Shown: positions 1 through 11,397, numbered from the stretch's first letter. The stretch is 64,000 bases of DNA from Leishmania donovani (GCF_000227135.1 NC_018254.1:600264-664263), one strand, 5' to 3'. Translations and numbers: made by a program. The notes: a model not told the origin generated them from the sequence alone.

Positions 1-310
1 GCCCGCAAGGCAGACGCCGCCACTGCTTCCGCCCTCGAGCATGACTCTGGGCACGGCCCGCATTGGATCCAGGCATGCATGCCACCCAGGCCTGTGTGGC
101 GCCCATCGCGCAGCACGTAGCAGAGGAAGGGACGAGGAATGGCAAGGAGAGCCGGTACGACGCATGACCCCGATGCCCACGGCAGGCAGTGTGTCCTTGG
201 CGACCAGAGTGTGCTGCCGTGGTGCAGCAGAGGCAAGGTGGAGCCGTGGCTGTGCGTGCGTATGTTTGCTGACTTGCTCGCGGGTGGCATATAATGAGCA
301 CAGTGGAGCG
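1..310 (+). repeat. SIDER-like degenerate retroposon copy (3' part)
   Basis: The last ~95 bases (about 217-310) closely match the end of the repeat at 9881-10223, including the stretch around GCAGCAGAGGCAAGGTG and the TGCTGACTTGCTCG motif followed by ATATAATG. The upstream 200 bases are GC-rich and non-coding and are not clearly related to the other copy. Short degenerate retroposons in spacers and 3'UTRs are characteristic of Leishmania (SIDER families). The assignment rests on repetition within the window plus context, not on a consensus alignment. Confidence 0.45.
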
Positions 311-1106
311 AACAGAATTAGCGATCTCGTCGTGTCTGGGTAGGTACGTATGAGGTACACAAGACGTTGCTGTGGCAGGCGCAGAGGCCGGCGGCCAGCT
401 GTGAGAGACGGCGGTGATCAGGGTCAGGGTGAGTAGATGACATCGGTGAGCCAATAACGCTCGAGAGAGACTAGCAAGCGTGTCAACCCTCACCAGCATT
501 ATCAAAGAACTCAGAGGAACGCCATAGCGAGCTCGCTCACGAAAGATATTCCTGCAAAGAGCGAACCCGTGGGCGTTTGAGGAACGTGTACGTTGGTGTG
601 TTTGCTTTTTTGGTGACGCGTTTTTACTCGAAGTCGGGTGAACGTCTCACGCGCTGTTAGGCACCTGCAGTGTTTTCGTCCAGGCGAACGTGAGCGATGG
701 GGTGGGACGTGCTGCTGTCGCGGTGAGGCGCATGCGCGTGTGTGTGCGTGTGGGGTGGGGGCGTTGTTGTTGCAGCCTGTGGCGCTGGTAGTGCGCGTGT
801 CGACGATAGGTGTGCGCGCCTCCGTTTCTCTTCGGTCGCTGTTTGTTCGTTTCTCTGACAAACGAGATGGGATGGACCTCAAGAGAACATAGCCGTGCGA
901 GAGCGTGTCTCCGCGGAAAACACGAGCACGCTTGACGCGGGTACGCTGCGATGGATATCGCGTCTTTCTTTGACACGTAGACATCCCCCGATAGCATCGG
1001 GGGACGCCCCTCTCCGTGTGTGGTATCCAGTGCTCAATAGTCTCACTCTGTGTAGGGAAGTCCAACACCCCTCTCCTTATCTCTGCCAAATGCCGAACCT
1101 CTTCTG
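311..1106. other. Spacer without recognisable gene
   Basis: Several overlapping open frames exist on both strands but none has family resemblance or start context. A 9-bp-stem hairpin lies at 984-1004. Nothing else could be supported. Confidence 0.5.
984..1004. other. Short perfect hairpin
   Basis: TCCCCCGAT and ATCGGGGGA are perfect 9-bp arms around a 3-base loop AGC. It lies in the spacer upstream of a SIDER-like repeat; no function is assigned. Confidence 0.6.
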
Positions 1107-1746
1107 GTGGTGACAGGGTCAGGCACCCGCGACGTAGGGAGGTGAGAGCGACTCACTGCTACGGATGTCGGCGGCCAGGCCCTGGATGGCGTGGCGTGGG
1201 AGCGACCTGCGACAGCGAACACGCTTGTGCCATCCATGTGCTAGGCAGAGCGTCATGGTGACTCGAACGCATCCCATCCGGCCCTCGCACTGGCCACTGG
1301 TGGTAGGCAGCCTGCGTGCCGCCCCGAGGCGGGATGCACCAAGGGTGGCGACCGGCACGGTGGGGGAGCGGCTGTGCGGCTGCCTGCGAAGCGTGTGCTG
1401 AGGGCAGAGGTTTGGGGCAGAGGCCGTGCTCAGATGGCTGAGTCGGGTGCACTGCTGCAACGCGCGTGTCTACGTCTGCTCCGCACCACGCGGATGGGGC
1501 CCATGGTCGGGCCGGGGGCCGAGTGCCGCTTCGCTCAGGTCACATGGCAGAGAGTCGGCACACGTTGGTACGACAAGGACGCACCGACGGAAGCTCGCGT
1601 TGAGGCCCTTGAGGAAACCACTTCATTTCCTCTCCGTGAGTGTGCATGCATGTATGTGTGTGCACACACATACGACGCATTCAAGTGAGTCGATCCGCCA
1701 TCTCACGTTGCTGCGCTTCCCGGGGCCAATTAAAAGAGGAAGGGAG
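1107..1746. repeat. GC-rich SIDER-like repeat region, left of gap
   Basis: A GC-rich, non-coding stretch begins near the TGACAGGGTCAGGCACCC motif and runs to the gap at 1747. Its internal segment 1367-1555 recurs at 1846-2034. The composition differs from the pyrimidine-rich spacers and resembles Leishmania SIDER elements. Which SIDER class it belongs to cannot be decided by eye. Confidence 0.4.
1367..1555. repeat. Direct repeat copy A (189 bp) flanking gap
   Basis: This segment is repeated at 1846-2034 with one noticed substitution (CTCAGGTC here, CTCATGTC there). The copies flank a 99-base run of N, so they may be overlapping contig ends rather than a genuine tandem duplication. Confidence 0.85.
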
Positions 1747-1845
1747 NNNNNNNNNNNNNNNNNNNNNNNNNNNNNNNNNNNNNNNNNNNNNNNNNNNNNN
1801 NNNNNNNNNNNNNNNNNNNNNNNNNNNNNNNNNNNNNNNNNNNNN
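1747..1845. other. Assembly gap, 99 N
   Basis: A run of 99 N flanked by the direct repeat described at 1367-1555 and 1846-2034. The true gap size may be zero or negative. Confidence 0.95.
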
Positions 1846-2034
1846 AGCGGCTGTGCGGCTGCCTGCGAAGCGTGTGCTGAGGGCAGAGGTTTGGGGCAGA
1901 GGCCGTGCTCAGATGGCTGAGTCGGGTGCACTGCTGCAACGCGCGTGTCTACGTCTGCTCCGCACCACGCGGATGGGGCCCATGGTCGGGCCGGGGGCCG
2001 AGTGCCGCTTCGCTCATGTCACATGGCAGAGAGT
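1846..2034. repeat. Direct repeat copy B (189 bp) flanking gap
   Basis: Near-identical to 1367-1555 and starting immediately after the gap. The sequences diverge after AGAGT in both copies. Confidence 0.85.
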
Positions 2035-2628
2035 GGACACGTCGAAGAAGAAAAAATGTGCAGACAGCCCTTGGGGGGGGGGTCCCTCGCTTCTCTCCGA
2101 CGCCCTCATTTTTTCCTCCTCCCGAGGACGTTGCACGGGTGCAAGAGAGAGGGCGATGAAAACGCACAGCGAGGGGCGAATGCTCATCGGCAAAGCCAAG
2201 TGTAGAGGCAGCTGGGCTCCGTGGGGCGAACTGCTCGCCCGGCCCCCTTCCTCTTCTTCTCGCCTTCGGCTTGTTTCAATGCAGCTCACTTGTGCCCATA
2301 TCGTCGCAGTGACTTTTATTTCGCGTGGCTGGCGGCGTGGAAGGAGGAGGCAGCCACACGTCTTCGCTCTTTTCGCGGGTCAATGGTGGCGACGCGCGTG
2401 CTGCTCTGCCCTGGATGAAAATGGCTCAGTGCCTCCCGTACCTTATCACATCTACTCGGCCTTATTTCATCCCTGCCACCTCGCCTCTTCCGTTCTCGCT
2501 CTCTCTTACACCGAACCGACGGCGCGGGTGCCTCCACTTGTACCTATGTTTCGTTTCACTCGACGCGGACCCAGCAGCGCACGAGATTACGCGCACGTAG
2601 AGCATCTCGGTGACGAATCAACTCAATC
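2035..2628. other. 5' spacer and leader of the dynein intermediate chain gene
   Basis: No gene is seen. A pyrimidine-rich tract around 2460-2510 precedes AG dinucleotides near 2570-2580, giving a plausible trans-splice acceptor region about 50 bases before the start codon at 2629. Confidence 0.4.
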
Positions 2629-5154
2629 ATGTCAGCGACCGCTGTGCCAAAGGTGTTGACCCCGCATCCTGCGAAACTAGCCTCTGATGTTTTCGTGGCG
2701 GCGGCGGCTACCGCGGCCACCAAGGCGGCGTCCGCTGCCTCTGGCAGCGCAGCAGCTGCCTCAGCTGCACCGATTGAGCTCGTCACCAAGGAGCTGCTTC
2801 AACTCGCTGAAGAGCTTCGCGTCGTCGTGCCACAGGGCACTTGGATGAGTCAAGGCAGCGAGGAGGAAATTCGAAAGCGAACTGACAAAGACGCTGTGGG
2901 TGCACCGGCCATACCGAGTCGCCTACCCATCACGGTCCACTTCGAGGTTGCGCGGCACGCCATTCTGCGTCACCGCACTTCGGCGCACAAGAACTACGTC
3001 ACAAAGGAGGCGAGCGAGGACAGCCGCGACCTGCGATCAGTCGACAACCCACTTTACGAGGTGATGCGCGACGAGGTGGACACCGGCGTGCAGGCCGTGC
3101 CACGGCGGACGGTGGCCTCGACGCAAACGCACCACGCCCGGCGCGTGAATGCGGTGGCTCAGGCAGAGCCGACAGCCGTGGATGCGTGTATCCGGCACGT
3201 GCCGCCGCCGAAGGAGGAGCAGCCGAACCTCCGCGCGTTTATGGAGAAGGTCCTCCCGCGCACTCTGCTCTGCCTGACGCAGAACTACCAGATTCCCATC
3301 TACACTGACGACTTTCGCAACTTCACCGAAGACGACGCGGTCATCGCCACGCATGACGAGTTGGTCCTGATCGAGAAAGCCAATTACGTCCACAGCTCCA
3401 CGAAAGGGCGGAAGGTGAGCGGGGTGAGCTGGCGCAGCGGCCGGAAGCGCGATCACTTTGTCTGCGTCGCCACGATCGGCTTGCAGACGTTGCCGGAGCG
3501 GCTGCAGGCGAATCGGCGGTGTGAGAGCAGCGTCTCCCTTGTGTGGGACTTGAGCGACCCGATGCATCCTCGCTACTTGCTCGAGGCCCCAGAGGAGGTC
3601 CAGGTGCTCCACTTCCATCCATCGGAGCCCAACTTGGTTGCCGGCGGCTCCCTCAACGGCCAGGTTTTTCTCTGGGATCTCAGCAAGGCCGACGTCGCCA
3701 GCTTCTTCTCCAGTGCGAAACAGCACAAACAGAAGCAGAAATCCAACACGGCAGCGGCTGCCGCTGTGGACGGTGGCGGCGGGGAGACAGGAGAATTTCG
3801 GGATGTGGGCGAGGTGCCTCGCATGCCGGACAGCCTTAAGGGTGTTAGCCTCGAGGTCGACGGCGATGTTCAGGTGCCTTGTCTGCAGCCGTTTCAGCAG
3901 TCGCGCGTCGAGGTGTCGCACCAGGGCCCGGTGCATGACCTGCAATGGCTACCCGACAGGCTTGAGTTCGGCTTTGACGGCAAGCAGACGGTCGTGAACG
4001 AGACCCACCAGTTCGCCACCATCAGCGAAGATGGCACGATGCTTGTGTGGGACACGCGCCCGCAGTATCTGCCGCAGGATAAACTGCGCAAGATAAAGCA
4101 TCAAAGCCGCAGCGGCGGAGGCGAGCAGCCGTGGGTGCCGCTGCTGCGCTATCAGCTGACGAAGCCGGACGGCACGGGCGAGATGCCGGGTTTCCGCTTC
4201 TTCTTAAGCGGATGCACAGTGGATGCGGCCCCTTCCTATGCGGCTGCGGTCGCCAGCGCTGACGGCGAGCTTGGGTTCTGCTCCATGATCACTCAGCACG
4301 AGCGGCGATCCTCGATCGTCGTCCCCACCTTCGGGTACACGAAAGACACGCGGTTCGTGCGGTCGGTGGCGCCGGTGGCGCACGCCGGGCCCGTCTACTC
4401 CGTGCAACAGCACCCGACGATTGGAGACGTGTATCTGACCTGCGGTGATGGCTGCTTCAAGGTTTGGCGCTATGGGCTTCTCATGCCGCTGTACGAATGC
4501 CCGCAGAGGCCTGGGAGTGTCATGTGTGCGGCTTGGTCTCCAGCCCGCCCCGGACTCATTATCATCGGCACGGGCAATGGCATGGTGGAGGTGTGGGACC
4601 TGCTCGACCGAAACCCCGAACCGATGCTGACACATCACTTAGTTCAGGATGCCATCACATCCATCGCCTTCCAGCCGTTGCCGCACCGCGTGACACGTCG
4701 GTACTCGCAGCAGCTGCTGCTCGGCACCAACCTCGGCTCTTTTCACTGGTACATCCTGCCCCCGGCGCTGTCGCGCGCGTCCAGCGGGGAGAGGAAATAT
4801 ATGCGCGCTATGCTTGAGCGTGAGACGCGGCGCGTCGCCTACTACGACTGGCGCTGGTCCGAGCGACAGTCTGAGATCGATCGCTTTGGCCTCCAAGGTG
4901 CAGCGGCACGGCTGCGCGGCACGATTGCGCAGACGGCGTCGAGCAGCGGCGTGGCTGGGGTGCCCGGGAAGGAGAAGAGTGAGTCGGATGACCCATTACT
5001 CGTCGAGCGTCGGCCAGACAAGGAGGCGGCGGACTTGAGGGATCTGGACAACCCGTACGCGCAGGACCCTCAGCGAGATGAGGAGTTCCTGGAGATGGTG
5101 GAGAAGCTGCATCAGAAGGAACTGGAACACATGGAGTTGGAGTCGGCCGCCTGA
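2629..5154 (+). CDS. DNAI3: Axonemal inner-arm dynein intermediate chain, IC140/DNAI3 (WDR63) family
   Basis: Predicted to be a WD-repeat intermediate chain of the two-headed inner dynein arm (I1/f) of the flagellar axoneme. The 841-residue protein has an Ala-rich N-terminus (residues 20-50). WD-type blades run from about residue 260 to 715, with blade endings such as GQVFLWDL, GTMLVWDT, CFKVWR and GMVEVWDL. The segment from WDLSDPMHP through LLEAPEEV to NLVAGGSLNGQ is characteristic of the IC140/WDR63 group rather than outer-arm chains. The C-terminal 120 residues are acidic and helical, ending in EEFLEMVEKLHQKELEHMEL. The first ATG of the frame is used, with a pyrimidine tract and AG upstream. 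Length is normal for the family. Family assignment is firm; placement in arm I1/f is by homology. Confidence 0.85.
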   Translation: MSATAVPKVLTPHPAKLASDVFVAAAATAATKAASAASGSAAAASAAPIELVTKELLQLAEELRVVVPQGTWMSQGSEEEIRKRTDKDAVGAPAIPSRLPITVHFEVARHAILRHRTSAHKNYVTKEASEDSRDLRSVDNPLYEVMRDEVDTGVQAVPRRTVASTQTHHARRVNAVAQAEPTAVDACIRHVPPPKEEQPNLRAFMEKVLPRTLLCLTQNYQIPIYTDDFRNFTEDDAVIATHDELVLIEKANYVHSSTKGRKVSGVSWRSGRKRDHFVCVATIGLQTLPERLQANRRCESSVSLVWDLSDPMHPRYLLEAPEEVQVLHFHPSEPNLVAGGSLNGQVFLWDLSKADVASFFSSAKQHKQKQKSNTAAAAAVDGGGGETGEFRDVGEVPRMPDSLKGVSLEVDGDVQVPCLQPFQQSRVEVSHQGPVHDLQWLPDRLEFGFDGKQTVVNETHQFATISEDGTMLVWDTRPQYLPQDKLRKIKHQSRSGGGEQPWVPLLRYQLTKPDGTGEMPGFRFFLSGCTVDAAPSYAAAVASADGELGFCSMITQHERRSSIVVPTFGYTKDTRFVRSVAPVAHAGPVYSVQQHPTIGDVYLTCGDGCFKVWRYGLLMPLYECPQRPGSVMCAAWSPARPGLIIIGTGNGMVEVWDLLDRNPEPMLTHHLVQDAITSIAFQPLPHRVTRRYSQQLLLGTNLGSFHWYILPPALSRASSGERKYMRAMLERETRRVAYYDWRWSERQSEIDRFGLQGAAARLRGTIAQTASSSGVAGVPGKEKSESDDPLLVERRPDKEAADLRDLDNPYAQDPQRDEEFLEMVEKLHQKELEHMELESAA

Positions 5155-6882
5155 GTCGCTTGAAGCAGCCGTGTGGCGCGCTTCCTGGCCTTCGCTGCAG
5201 GCCCCCTTCTCCCGATGTTTGGCGACGGAGTCCGCACTTGCCTTTTTTTTCTTGGTGTGTCTGTGTGCGTCTGCGTGTGAGTTGCTGATGGTGGGGTATT
5301 CGTGTATCTTCTGCCTCCCCCCTGCTGCGTGGGGTTGCCGCCGCGCGGCATGACAGTAGTGCGAGGCGTGCTGAGGTTTCTCGTCCGTGTCCTTCCACGC
5401 CTCCACGCCGAAGTGCCCTCGTCGTGCTTTCTTCCATCTCTTCGCACCTTGGCGATTGCGCCTGCGCGTTGCAGCTCTGCAGATTGCAGGACCGAGTGAT
5501 GCACCACCCCAGTTGAATGTACATAGATCTTCCCCCTTCTCGCTTTATGTACGGTGCGATGGCGAGTGAAAAGAAGGATGCAGATGCGGATGTGTGTTTG
5601 CGTGCGTGCGTCTGATTGTGCGCGCCTGTGATGTAGTAAAAAAGCCCACGGCTGCTGCTTGCCGTGCGACGACCTTTCTCACCTGCCCTGCTTCACCGCG
5701 CGTGCACCTTGTATAGCAGCGAAGAGAGAGAACGGGTGGAGCAGGGAGAAGCTGAAAGGTTTCATGGCCGCGCCACTCTCAAGCTTGCATGTAGTCTCAC
5801 ACAAAATAGACAGGCATTAGAACGAAGCATCCTTTTGCCAGAGTCGCTCCACTAGTTTTATCTTTCACCCGTGAGGTTATCCGAAAGGGGTGCTACTGCT
5901 GCGCTCGACCGCAGTCAGGCGGACCTCTGTGTGTTTGTGCGTTCCACCCACCCAGTCGTGTTTCGCCTCCCTCGCACACGCACCGTGACTTGGCGGTGGG
6001 AGCCGAACTCGGTGCAGCCTCCATGTCCATCGCCAACGCGCTACTCTGTCCATGGGCTCAAGCGCATCTTGTCGCGTGCAGCGGTGGTTTTCGTTTTCTT
6101 GCCTGTACATGTTTACTCAGCTCGCTCTGTGTATCTGTCTCTGCCACTCTCACTCTCACTCTCTCCGGCACCCTCGACTCGTTTTTACCTTTCCTTTTAC
6201 CGTTTGCGTTCCTTTGCTGATGCTCTTGCTGGGCCCTCGCTGCCCTTCCTCAACCGACTCCACCATCGCTGTCACAGTAAATCTGCTCAGGTAACCGCTT
6301 GCATCCACACATACACGCGCGCGTTTCTAAAATCTCACCCTTTTTCGTTTTTTTTTTTGGAATCAATCCGTCGTCTGTCGTCGTTGCTGTCCGTCGATAA
6401 AAAAATTTTTTTCTAGTTGTTGGGCTTTCTATCCCTGGCGCTCGCCTCTCGCATGTGTGTCTGCGCGTGCTTGTGCGGCCGTTTCTCACCCCGTCTTCGA
6501 CGTGCGCGTGCGTGTTTCTGTGTGTGTGTGCGGGCCCTCACACACCTCCCCTACCCCACTCCACACTCTCTCTACTGCATGGTTGCTTCCATCACCACCG
6601 CCGCCACCAATCCCCCTCCCCCTCCAATTCCTTCATTATTGTTGCATCCTTTTTTGTTTTTCGTATTTGGTTGGCTAGTTTGCCGTTTCTCCTTGTGCGC
6701 TCTCTGTCTGTCGTCGCGCCTGCTGACCCCCCCCCCTCCCCCAACACCTCTAAAGCACGTAGTTTTGGTCCTCAAACCCTTCAACACCTCCACGCTCTCC
6801 GCTGCGTCTCTACCGCCATCACGATTGTGCTCACTCGATCGCCAAGCCCTGCCCTCGTACTCCCTGTCGTTCGATCTTCGCA
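5155..6882. other. Intergenic spacer, 3'UTR of dynein chain and leader of ALIX-like gene
   Basis: The stretch is pyrimidine-rich with CT/GT low complexity and no supported gene. Open frames here are low-complexity Ser/Leu/Cys strings. The long C/T tracts at 6600-6740, before several AG dinucleotides, are the likely trans-splicing signal for the next gene. Confidence 0.5.
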
Positions 6883-9630
6883 ATGTCAGGCTCGGAGGCG
6901 CTGAATCACACACCGGACCGGTTTATATTCTTGCCGTTCCGCCTGGGCGAAAAGGACGTCCCGGACTGGTCGCTGTGCTCGCGGTACATTGCCACGTACC
7001 ACTCGAGCAACAACACGACCTCCGTCGATGACGCCATCAAATCCATGGCGGCGTACCACAACACGATTGTGAAGACGTGCACCCTCCATGAGTCGAAGCG
7101 GACGCCGAATGAGAGCTTCATCAAGCACACACTACTGCGTTACTGCCGCCTGGTGGGGCAGGCTCAGGCCCACCTGCCGCTGCACAGCGGGCACGTGAGC
7201 AAAAACCTAAAGTTCGTCTGGTGTGACAGCTTCGATGAATCAACAAAGTATGAGAGCACGAATTCGAACTCGGAGCTGGTGAGCTGCGTGTACAACCTAG
7301 CCGCCTCGTACGTTTACGTGGCGGCGACGCAGGCGCACACGGGGTCGATGGATGAGGTGAAAGAGGCGTACAAGCACTTCCAGAACGCTGCCGGCTACTA
7401 TGAAATGGTCACCTCGATGCTGGATCGTCTGCCACCGGACCAGCTCACGAAGGGCGACATGAAGCGGGACTCGCTGGCGATGCTCACGCGGCTGTGTCTC
7501 GCCCAGGCTCACCACTGCGGCTACCTCAAGGCAGAGGAGACGATGAAAGGAAAGCACGATATGCTCTCCAAGATTGCCGCGGAGGCGGCGAAGCAGTATG
7601 AGGACGTTCTCTCCTCCTTCAAGACCTCGGTGTGGCTGACGAAGAGGACGGCCAACGCGAAGGAGGTCGAGGCCCACCTCGGCGCCGACGTCTGCATCTT
7701 CAAGGCGCGCGCCCACCTTCACCTCGGCGTCAAGAATGCGGAAGAAGGCGAAATGGGCGTGGCCATCGCGCACTACCGAAAGGCAAAGGCGCACCTAATG
7801 AAGCTGCCCCGCATGACGACGCAGTCGCTGACGGTGTGGGTCAACAGCATCGTCACCAGCGCCAACACGGCCGAGGACAAGGCGGAGAGAGCAAACACGT
7901 CCGTCTACTTCGCCCGCATTCCGAAGGAGGTACCGGAGCCGGAGGGGTTGCCCCGCGCACTTGGCATCGCAACGGAGCATCCGAGTTTTGTGCGTTTTGT
8001 GTCGACGCGCGGCGAAGACCCCTTTTTCGGGATTGTTCCCGCGCACATCGCGAAGACAGTGAGCACCTGGCGCGAGAAGCAGCGCAACCTGGTCAATGTC
8101 TGCACCGCCGCCGCCGCCCACGCGCGCAAGAGCACGCAGACGAAGTTGCAGACATTGGGGGTGGTGGCGGCCATTCAAGCAATGTCTGGCGAGTTCGAGG
8201 GTCGCGGCCGCGTGCCGGAGCCGCTACGCTCGAGCATTCTGAAGCTGCGCGAGGAGAACAAGAGCCAAAGTGGGGCCACCTACAGCGTGACTGACATCCT
8301 CATGAGCAACGTGAACACGTGCAGTGAAATGTACCAAGTCGCGGATAGCAAGCTGAAGGAGGTGAGCGCGGAGTTGGAGAAGGACAAGATGACGGATAGG
8401 CGCTATGTCGAGGCTTATGGGGAGAAGATGTGGCGTGCCGTGCACCCCGCCGCCGACCAAACACCGGACTACTGCGCCATCTCGGCCGCCATCAGCGAGC
8501 ACGAGAAGGGTCTGCAGCAGTGGTTAGTGACGCCGTTCAACGAGGCGAAGAAGACACTAGAGGAGAACATGCGCAACATCGCACGCCTGGACTGGCCGAT
8601 CGCCGATTTGGACGCGCTGATGCCGTTCGTGGAGACGAAGGAGGCACGCCAGCAGTCAGGCAAGGTCATGGAGTTAGTGGCGAAGTTGAAGGAGTTAGTG
8701 GAGGCAAAGGTGCGCATTGAAAGCGAGCAAGCGGCGGAGGAAAAGGTCCTGCACGATAAGCTGGAGTCTGACGACGTCGTTTTCGGAATTTCCTCCGTCG
8801 AGTCGACGCAGCGCGACACGATACTGGAGAAGGCCTCCAAAGACATCTCGGACGTGATCGAGAAGGTGAACGAGAAGGTGCGGCAAGAGCGGGAGCTGGT
8901 GCCCAAGGCCGAGGAGTTGATGGAGCAGATTGGCACTCTACAGAGTACTGACCCTATCTCTGCAGAAATTCAGAAGGTGTCTAACGGGCTCGAAAACGCT
9001 TGCTCCATCTATCAGGAGCTCATGAAGGACTTCGCTAGCATGGTGCAGTACGGCTCCAAGGCCGTAGACGAGATCGAGGCCACTCTCAGAAACGCCAAGT
9101 CCTACACGATGAGTCGCGAGCTTCAGGCGCAGGAGGTGCAGAGCCGTCTGGATGAGCAGATCGCGGCGAAGATGAGTCAGATGCAAGACGCGGAGAGCCA
9201 AATTGCCGAATCGCGGCGGCGCCAAGAAATCCTACAGCAGCAGATTGCCTCGCTGGAGCAGCAAGTGACGCAGCAGCCCGCATACCAGTACCCACCGGCG
9301 CCTCTGCACCAGCAGCTACCTCAGCCACCGCAGCAGCCGTACCAGCCGCTGTACCAGCCGCCGCCACAGCAACACGAGTACCACCGCATGGCCCCAGCAC
9401 CGTCCGCGGCATACCAGTACCCTCCCCCGGTCATGCAGCAGCCACCGCTTCAGCAGGAGCCGCCTCTTCCGCCGTCGTACGATCAACTCAGCAGCATGGC
9501 CTCCGTACCAGTGGCACAGCCACCACCACCACCACCGCAGCAGACGAATGCGTACCAGTATCCACCGCCATCACTGCAGCAACCTGTTAACTCAGGCTGT
9601 CCCTCGTACAAACCGCCATTTACACTCTAG
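6883..9630 (+). CDS. ALIX: BRO1-domain protein, ALIX/PDCD6IP-like
   Basis: Predicted ESCRT-associated adaptor of endosomal sorting, membrane scission or cytokinesis. The 915-residue protein has the ALIX order. A BRO1 domain covers residues 1 to about 390 and opens with FLPFRLGEKDVPDW, the N-terminal family pattern. A helical V-like region spans about 390-745, a coiled coil about 745-797 (LQAQEVQSRLDEQI and following), and a Pro/Gln/Tyr-rich tail 798-915. The tail carries repeated YQYPPA/YQYPPP blocks, the class of motif that binds ESCRT-I, ALG-2 or endophilin-type partners in other eukaryotes. The ATG at 6883 is first in frame and gives a complete BRO1 start. Which partners exist in trypanosomatids cannot be read from the sequence. 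Confidence 0.85.
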   Translation: MSGSEALNHTPDRFIFLPFRLGEKDVPDWSLCSRYIATYHSSNNTTSVDDAIKSMAAYHNTIVKTCTLHESKRTPNESFIKHTLLRYCRLVGQAQAHLPLHSGHVSKNLKFVWCDSFDESTKYESTNSNSELVSCVYNLAASYVYVAATQAHTGSMDEVKEAYKHFQNAAGYYEMVTSMLDRLPPDQLTKGDMKRDSLAMLTRLCLAQAHHCGYLKAEETMKGKHDMLSKIAAEAAKQYEDVLSSFKTSVWLTKRTANAKEVEAHLGADVCIFKARAHLHLGVKNAEEGEMGVAIAHYRKAKAHLMKLPRMTTQSLTVWVNSIVTSANTAEDKAERANTSVYFARIPKEVPEPEGLPRALGIATEHPSFVRFVSTRGEDPFFGIVPAHIAKTVSTWREKQRNLVNVCTAAAAHARKSTQTKLQTLGVVAAIQAMSGEFEGRGRVPEPLRSSILKLREENKSQSGATYSVTDILMSNVNTCSEMYQVADSKLKEVSAELEKDKMTDRRYVEAYGEKMWRAVHPAADQTPDYCAISAAISEHEKGLQQWLVTPFNEAKKTLEENMRNIARLDWPIADLDALMPFVETKEARQQSGKVMELVAKLKELVEAKVRIESEQAAEEKVLHDKLESDDVVFGISSVESTQRDTILEKASKDISDVIEKVNEKVRQERELVPKAEELMEQIGTLQSTDPISAEIQKVSNGLENACSIYQELMKDFASMVQYGSKAVDEIEATLRNAKSYTMSRELQAQEVQSRLDEQIAAKMSQMQDAESQIAESRRRQEILQQQIASLEQQVTQQPAYQYPPAPLHQQLPQPPQQPYQPLYQPPPQQHEYHRMAPAPSAAYQYPPPVMQQPPLQQEPPLPPSYDQLSSMASVPVAQPPPPPPQQTNAYQYPPPSLQQPVNSGCPSYKPPFTL

Positions 9631-9880
9631 ACAGTGCATGCGCATGGAACCTCCCCCCTCGCGCTTCCTCTGCCTCTAGCCACAAGCATGCATGCATGTG
9701 CACGCTCGGCTCACATGGTGCTGTGTGCCTTATTCACCTCGCCCCTCGACACTTCCTTTGCGGTTTTCCTTTTCGCGTTCTCTCTCGCTCTTGATGATGA
9801 CGGCCACCTCAGTCCGTGACATCACAGGGCCCAGTACCCGCTCTTTCTGGGGAAGTCAAGCAGCCCGCACAGTCTTCCCT

Positions 9881-10223
9881 CGGGGGTACGGACTGGCGGA
9901 CTCGTGGCGCCGGCGGACAGGTCGTTGCTGGCGCCGTGCCGAAGAGACGTGTGGCCATGGTGATCACGCTTGTGCCGGCTCACTACGCATCGTGTCGACC
10001 ATTTCAACAGGTGTACACACCCGCCTGCTGTTTTTCGGCATTCGCGGCGTTGCAGTGATGTCGAGCGTCGTTCTGGGCTTAGCCTGCGGTGTACGCAGTG
10101 GCATTGCGGTGGGCTGAGCGGCGCCAAGCGGTGTTGGTCGGCCCTGCTGCTTGGCATAGCCGTGGTGCAGCAGAGGCAAGGTGAAGCCGTGATTGTACGT
10201 GCGTATGTCTGCTGACTTGCTCG
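9881..10223 (+). repeat. SIDER-like retroposon, + copy of an inverted pair
   Basis: Near-identical to the reverse complement of 20992-21308. It carries a 27-base segment (GTGCAGCAGAGGCAAGGTGA plus AGCCGTG) that the other copy lacks. Its 3' end (GCAGCAGAGG to TGCTGACTTGCTCG) also matches 217-300, followed by an A-rich stretch (10245-10275), consistent with a degenerate non-LTR retroposon. The 3'UTR-like position after the ALIX-like gene fits SIDERs, many of which lie in 3'UTRs in Leishmania. Confidence 0.55.
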
Positions 10224-11397
10224 TATTTGGGATATAATGGGCACGTTGAAGAAGGCAAGCCAAAAAGAAAGGAACGGTCTCTTAGCTCGCGATCGCCGGC
10301 CGTCATTCAACGGTAGGCGCCTCAGAGGATCACCGTGACGGTGGGGGTGGCGTCGTCGTCTCTTGTGACCTTCGTCTTTTTGTTTTTTTTTTGTTTGTGC
10401 GGGCTCGTGAGGAGATGTCGCCGTCACCCCTCCCCATCCCACCACCACCAGTCAACTGTATCTCCATCTCAGGCTGCAGATTCTCTGCGAATGGTTGTGG
10501 GAATGTATGTGTATGTTTCTGAAGTCTTCGCGGCGGCGCACGCATCGTTTTCAGCTCGTCAGCTGACGTCACGTCTCTTCTCTCTTTTTTTTTCGCCCTT
10601 CGCCATGACCGCGTGCTGTTCTGCCCTCCACACACACCTCACCCTGTCTCTCTCTTCTCTCTTCACTGTCGATTGTGTGGTTGCTAGCGTTTTATCCATC
10701 GCGGTTGTGTGCTTCTGTGTCCCGCGCACCCTCTCGCTACTTTCCGCAGTTGTTGTAGTTCCCACCCAAACGCCGAAAAGAAGCAGAGCCGAGCACACGT
10801 CCCATACTGCAGCTTACTGAACCCTTCTCACTGTGAATATTTCTGCGTCCTTGATGCGCTGCACCTCGGCGGCCTCATTTTATGTTGCTACTATCACGCA
10901 TGCAGCTGTGCGTGTGGCACACGCGCAAGAATACATCCGCTGGCTAAGGGAAATGCGTGTGTTCTCGACTATCTGCTTGCTTTTAAACGCACATGCACAC
11001 ACATCCCACTCTGCCCACCTTCCGTCTCTCGTGTGCCACGTATACCTGCTCGCCTTTTCTTTGTTGTTGTTTGCTTGTTTGATGTTACCGTTGGCAGTCT
11101 TTGATGTATGCGAAGGGTTTCTTGACGGCCACGCAATCATGTCTTCTGTGCACATCTGCTTGCGCGGCTAGTCATCGCGTCGAGGCGAGCTCTTCGCATC
11201 TCCCACACCCTTGTTGTTGGCGTCTTTGTATGTGGGTCTGTATGCGCGGGCGTGTTCTCACTGCCCCTCGTCGCCCTTCTTCGTTCTCGGTGCTGGAACG
11301 CCCTGCGCCATCACTCCTCGTGCCGTCCTTCTTATATCCATGTTACCGTTGGGCTGATGGACTGGGGTGGAGTGGGCCCGCTGCGTTGTTGGCGTCA

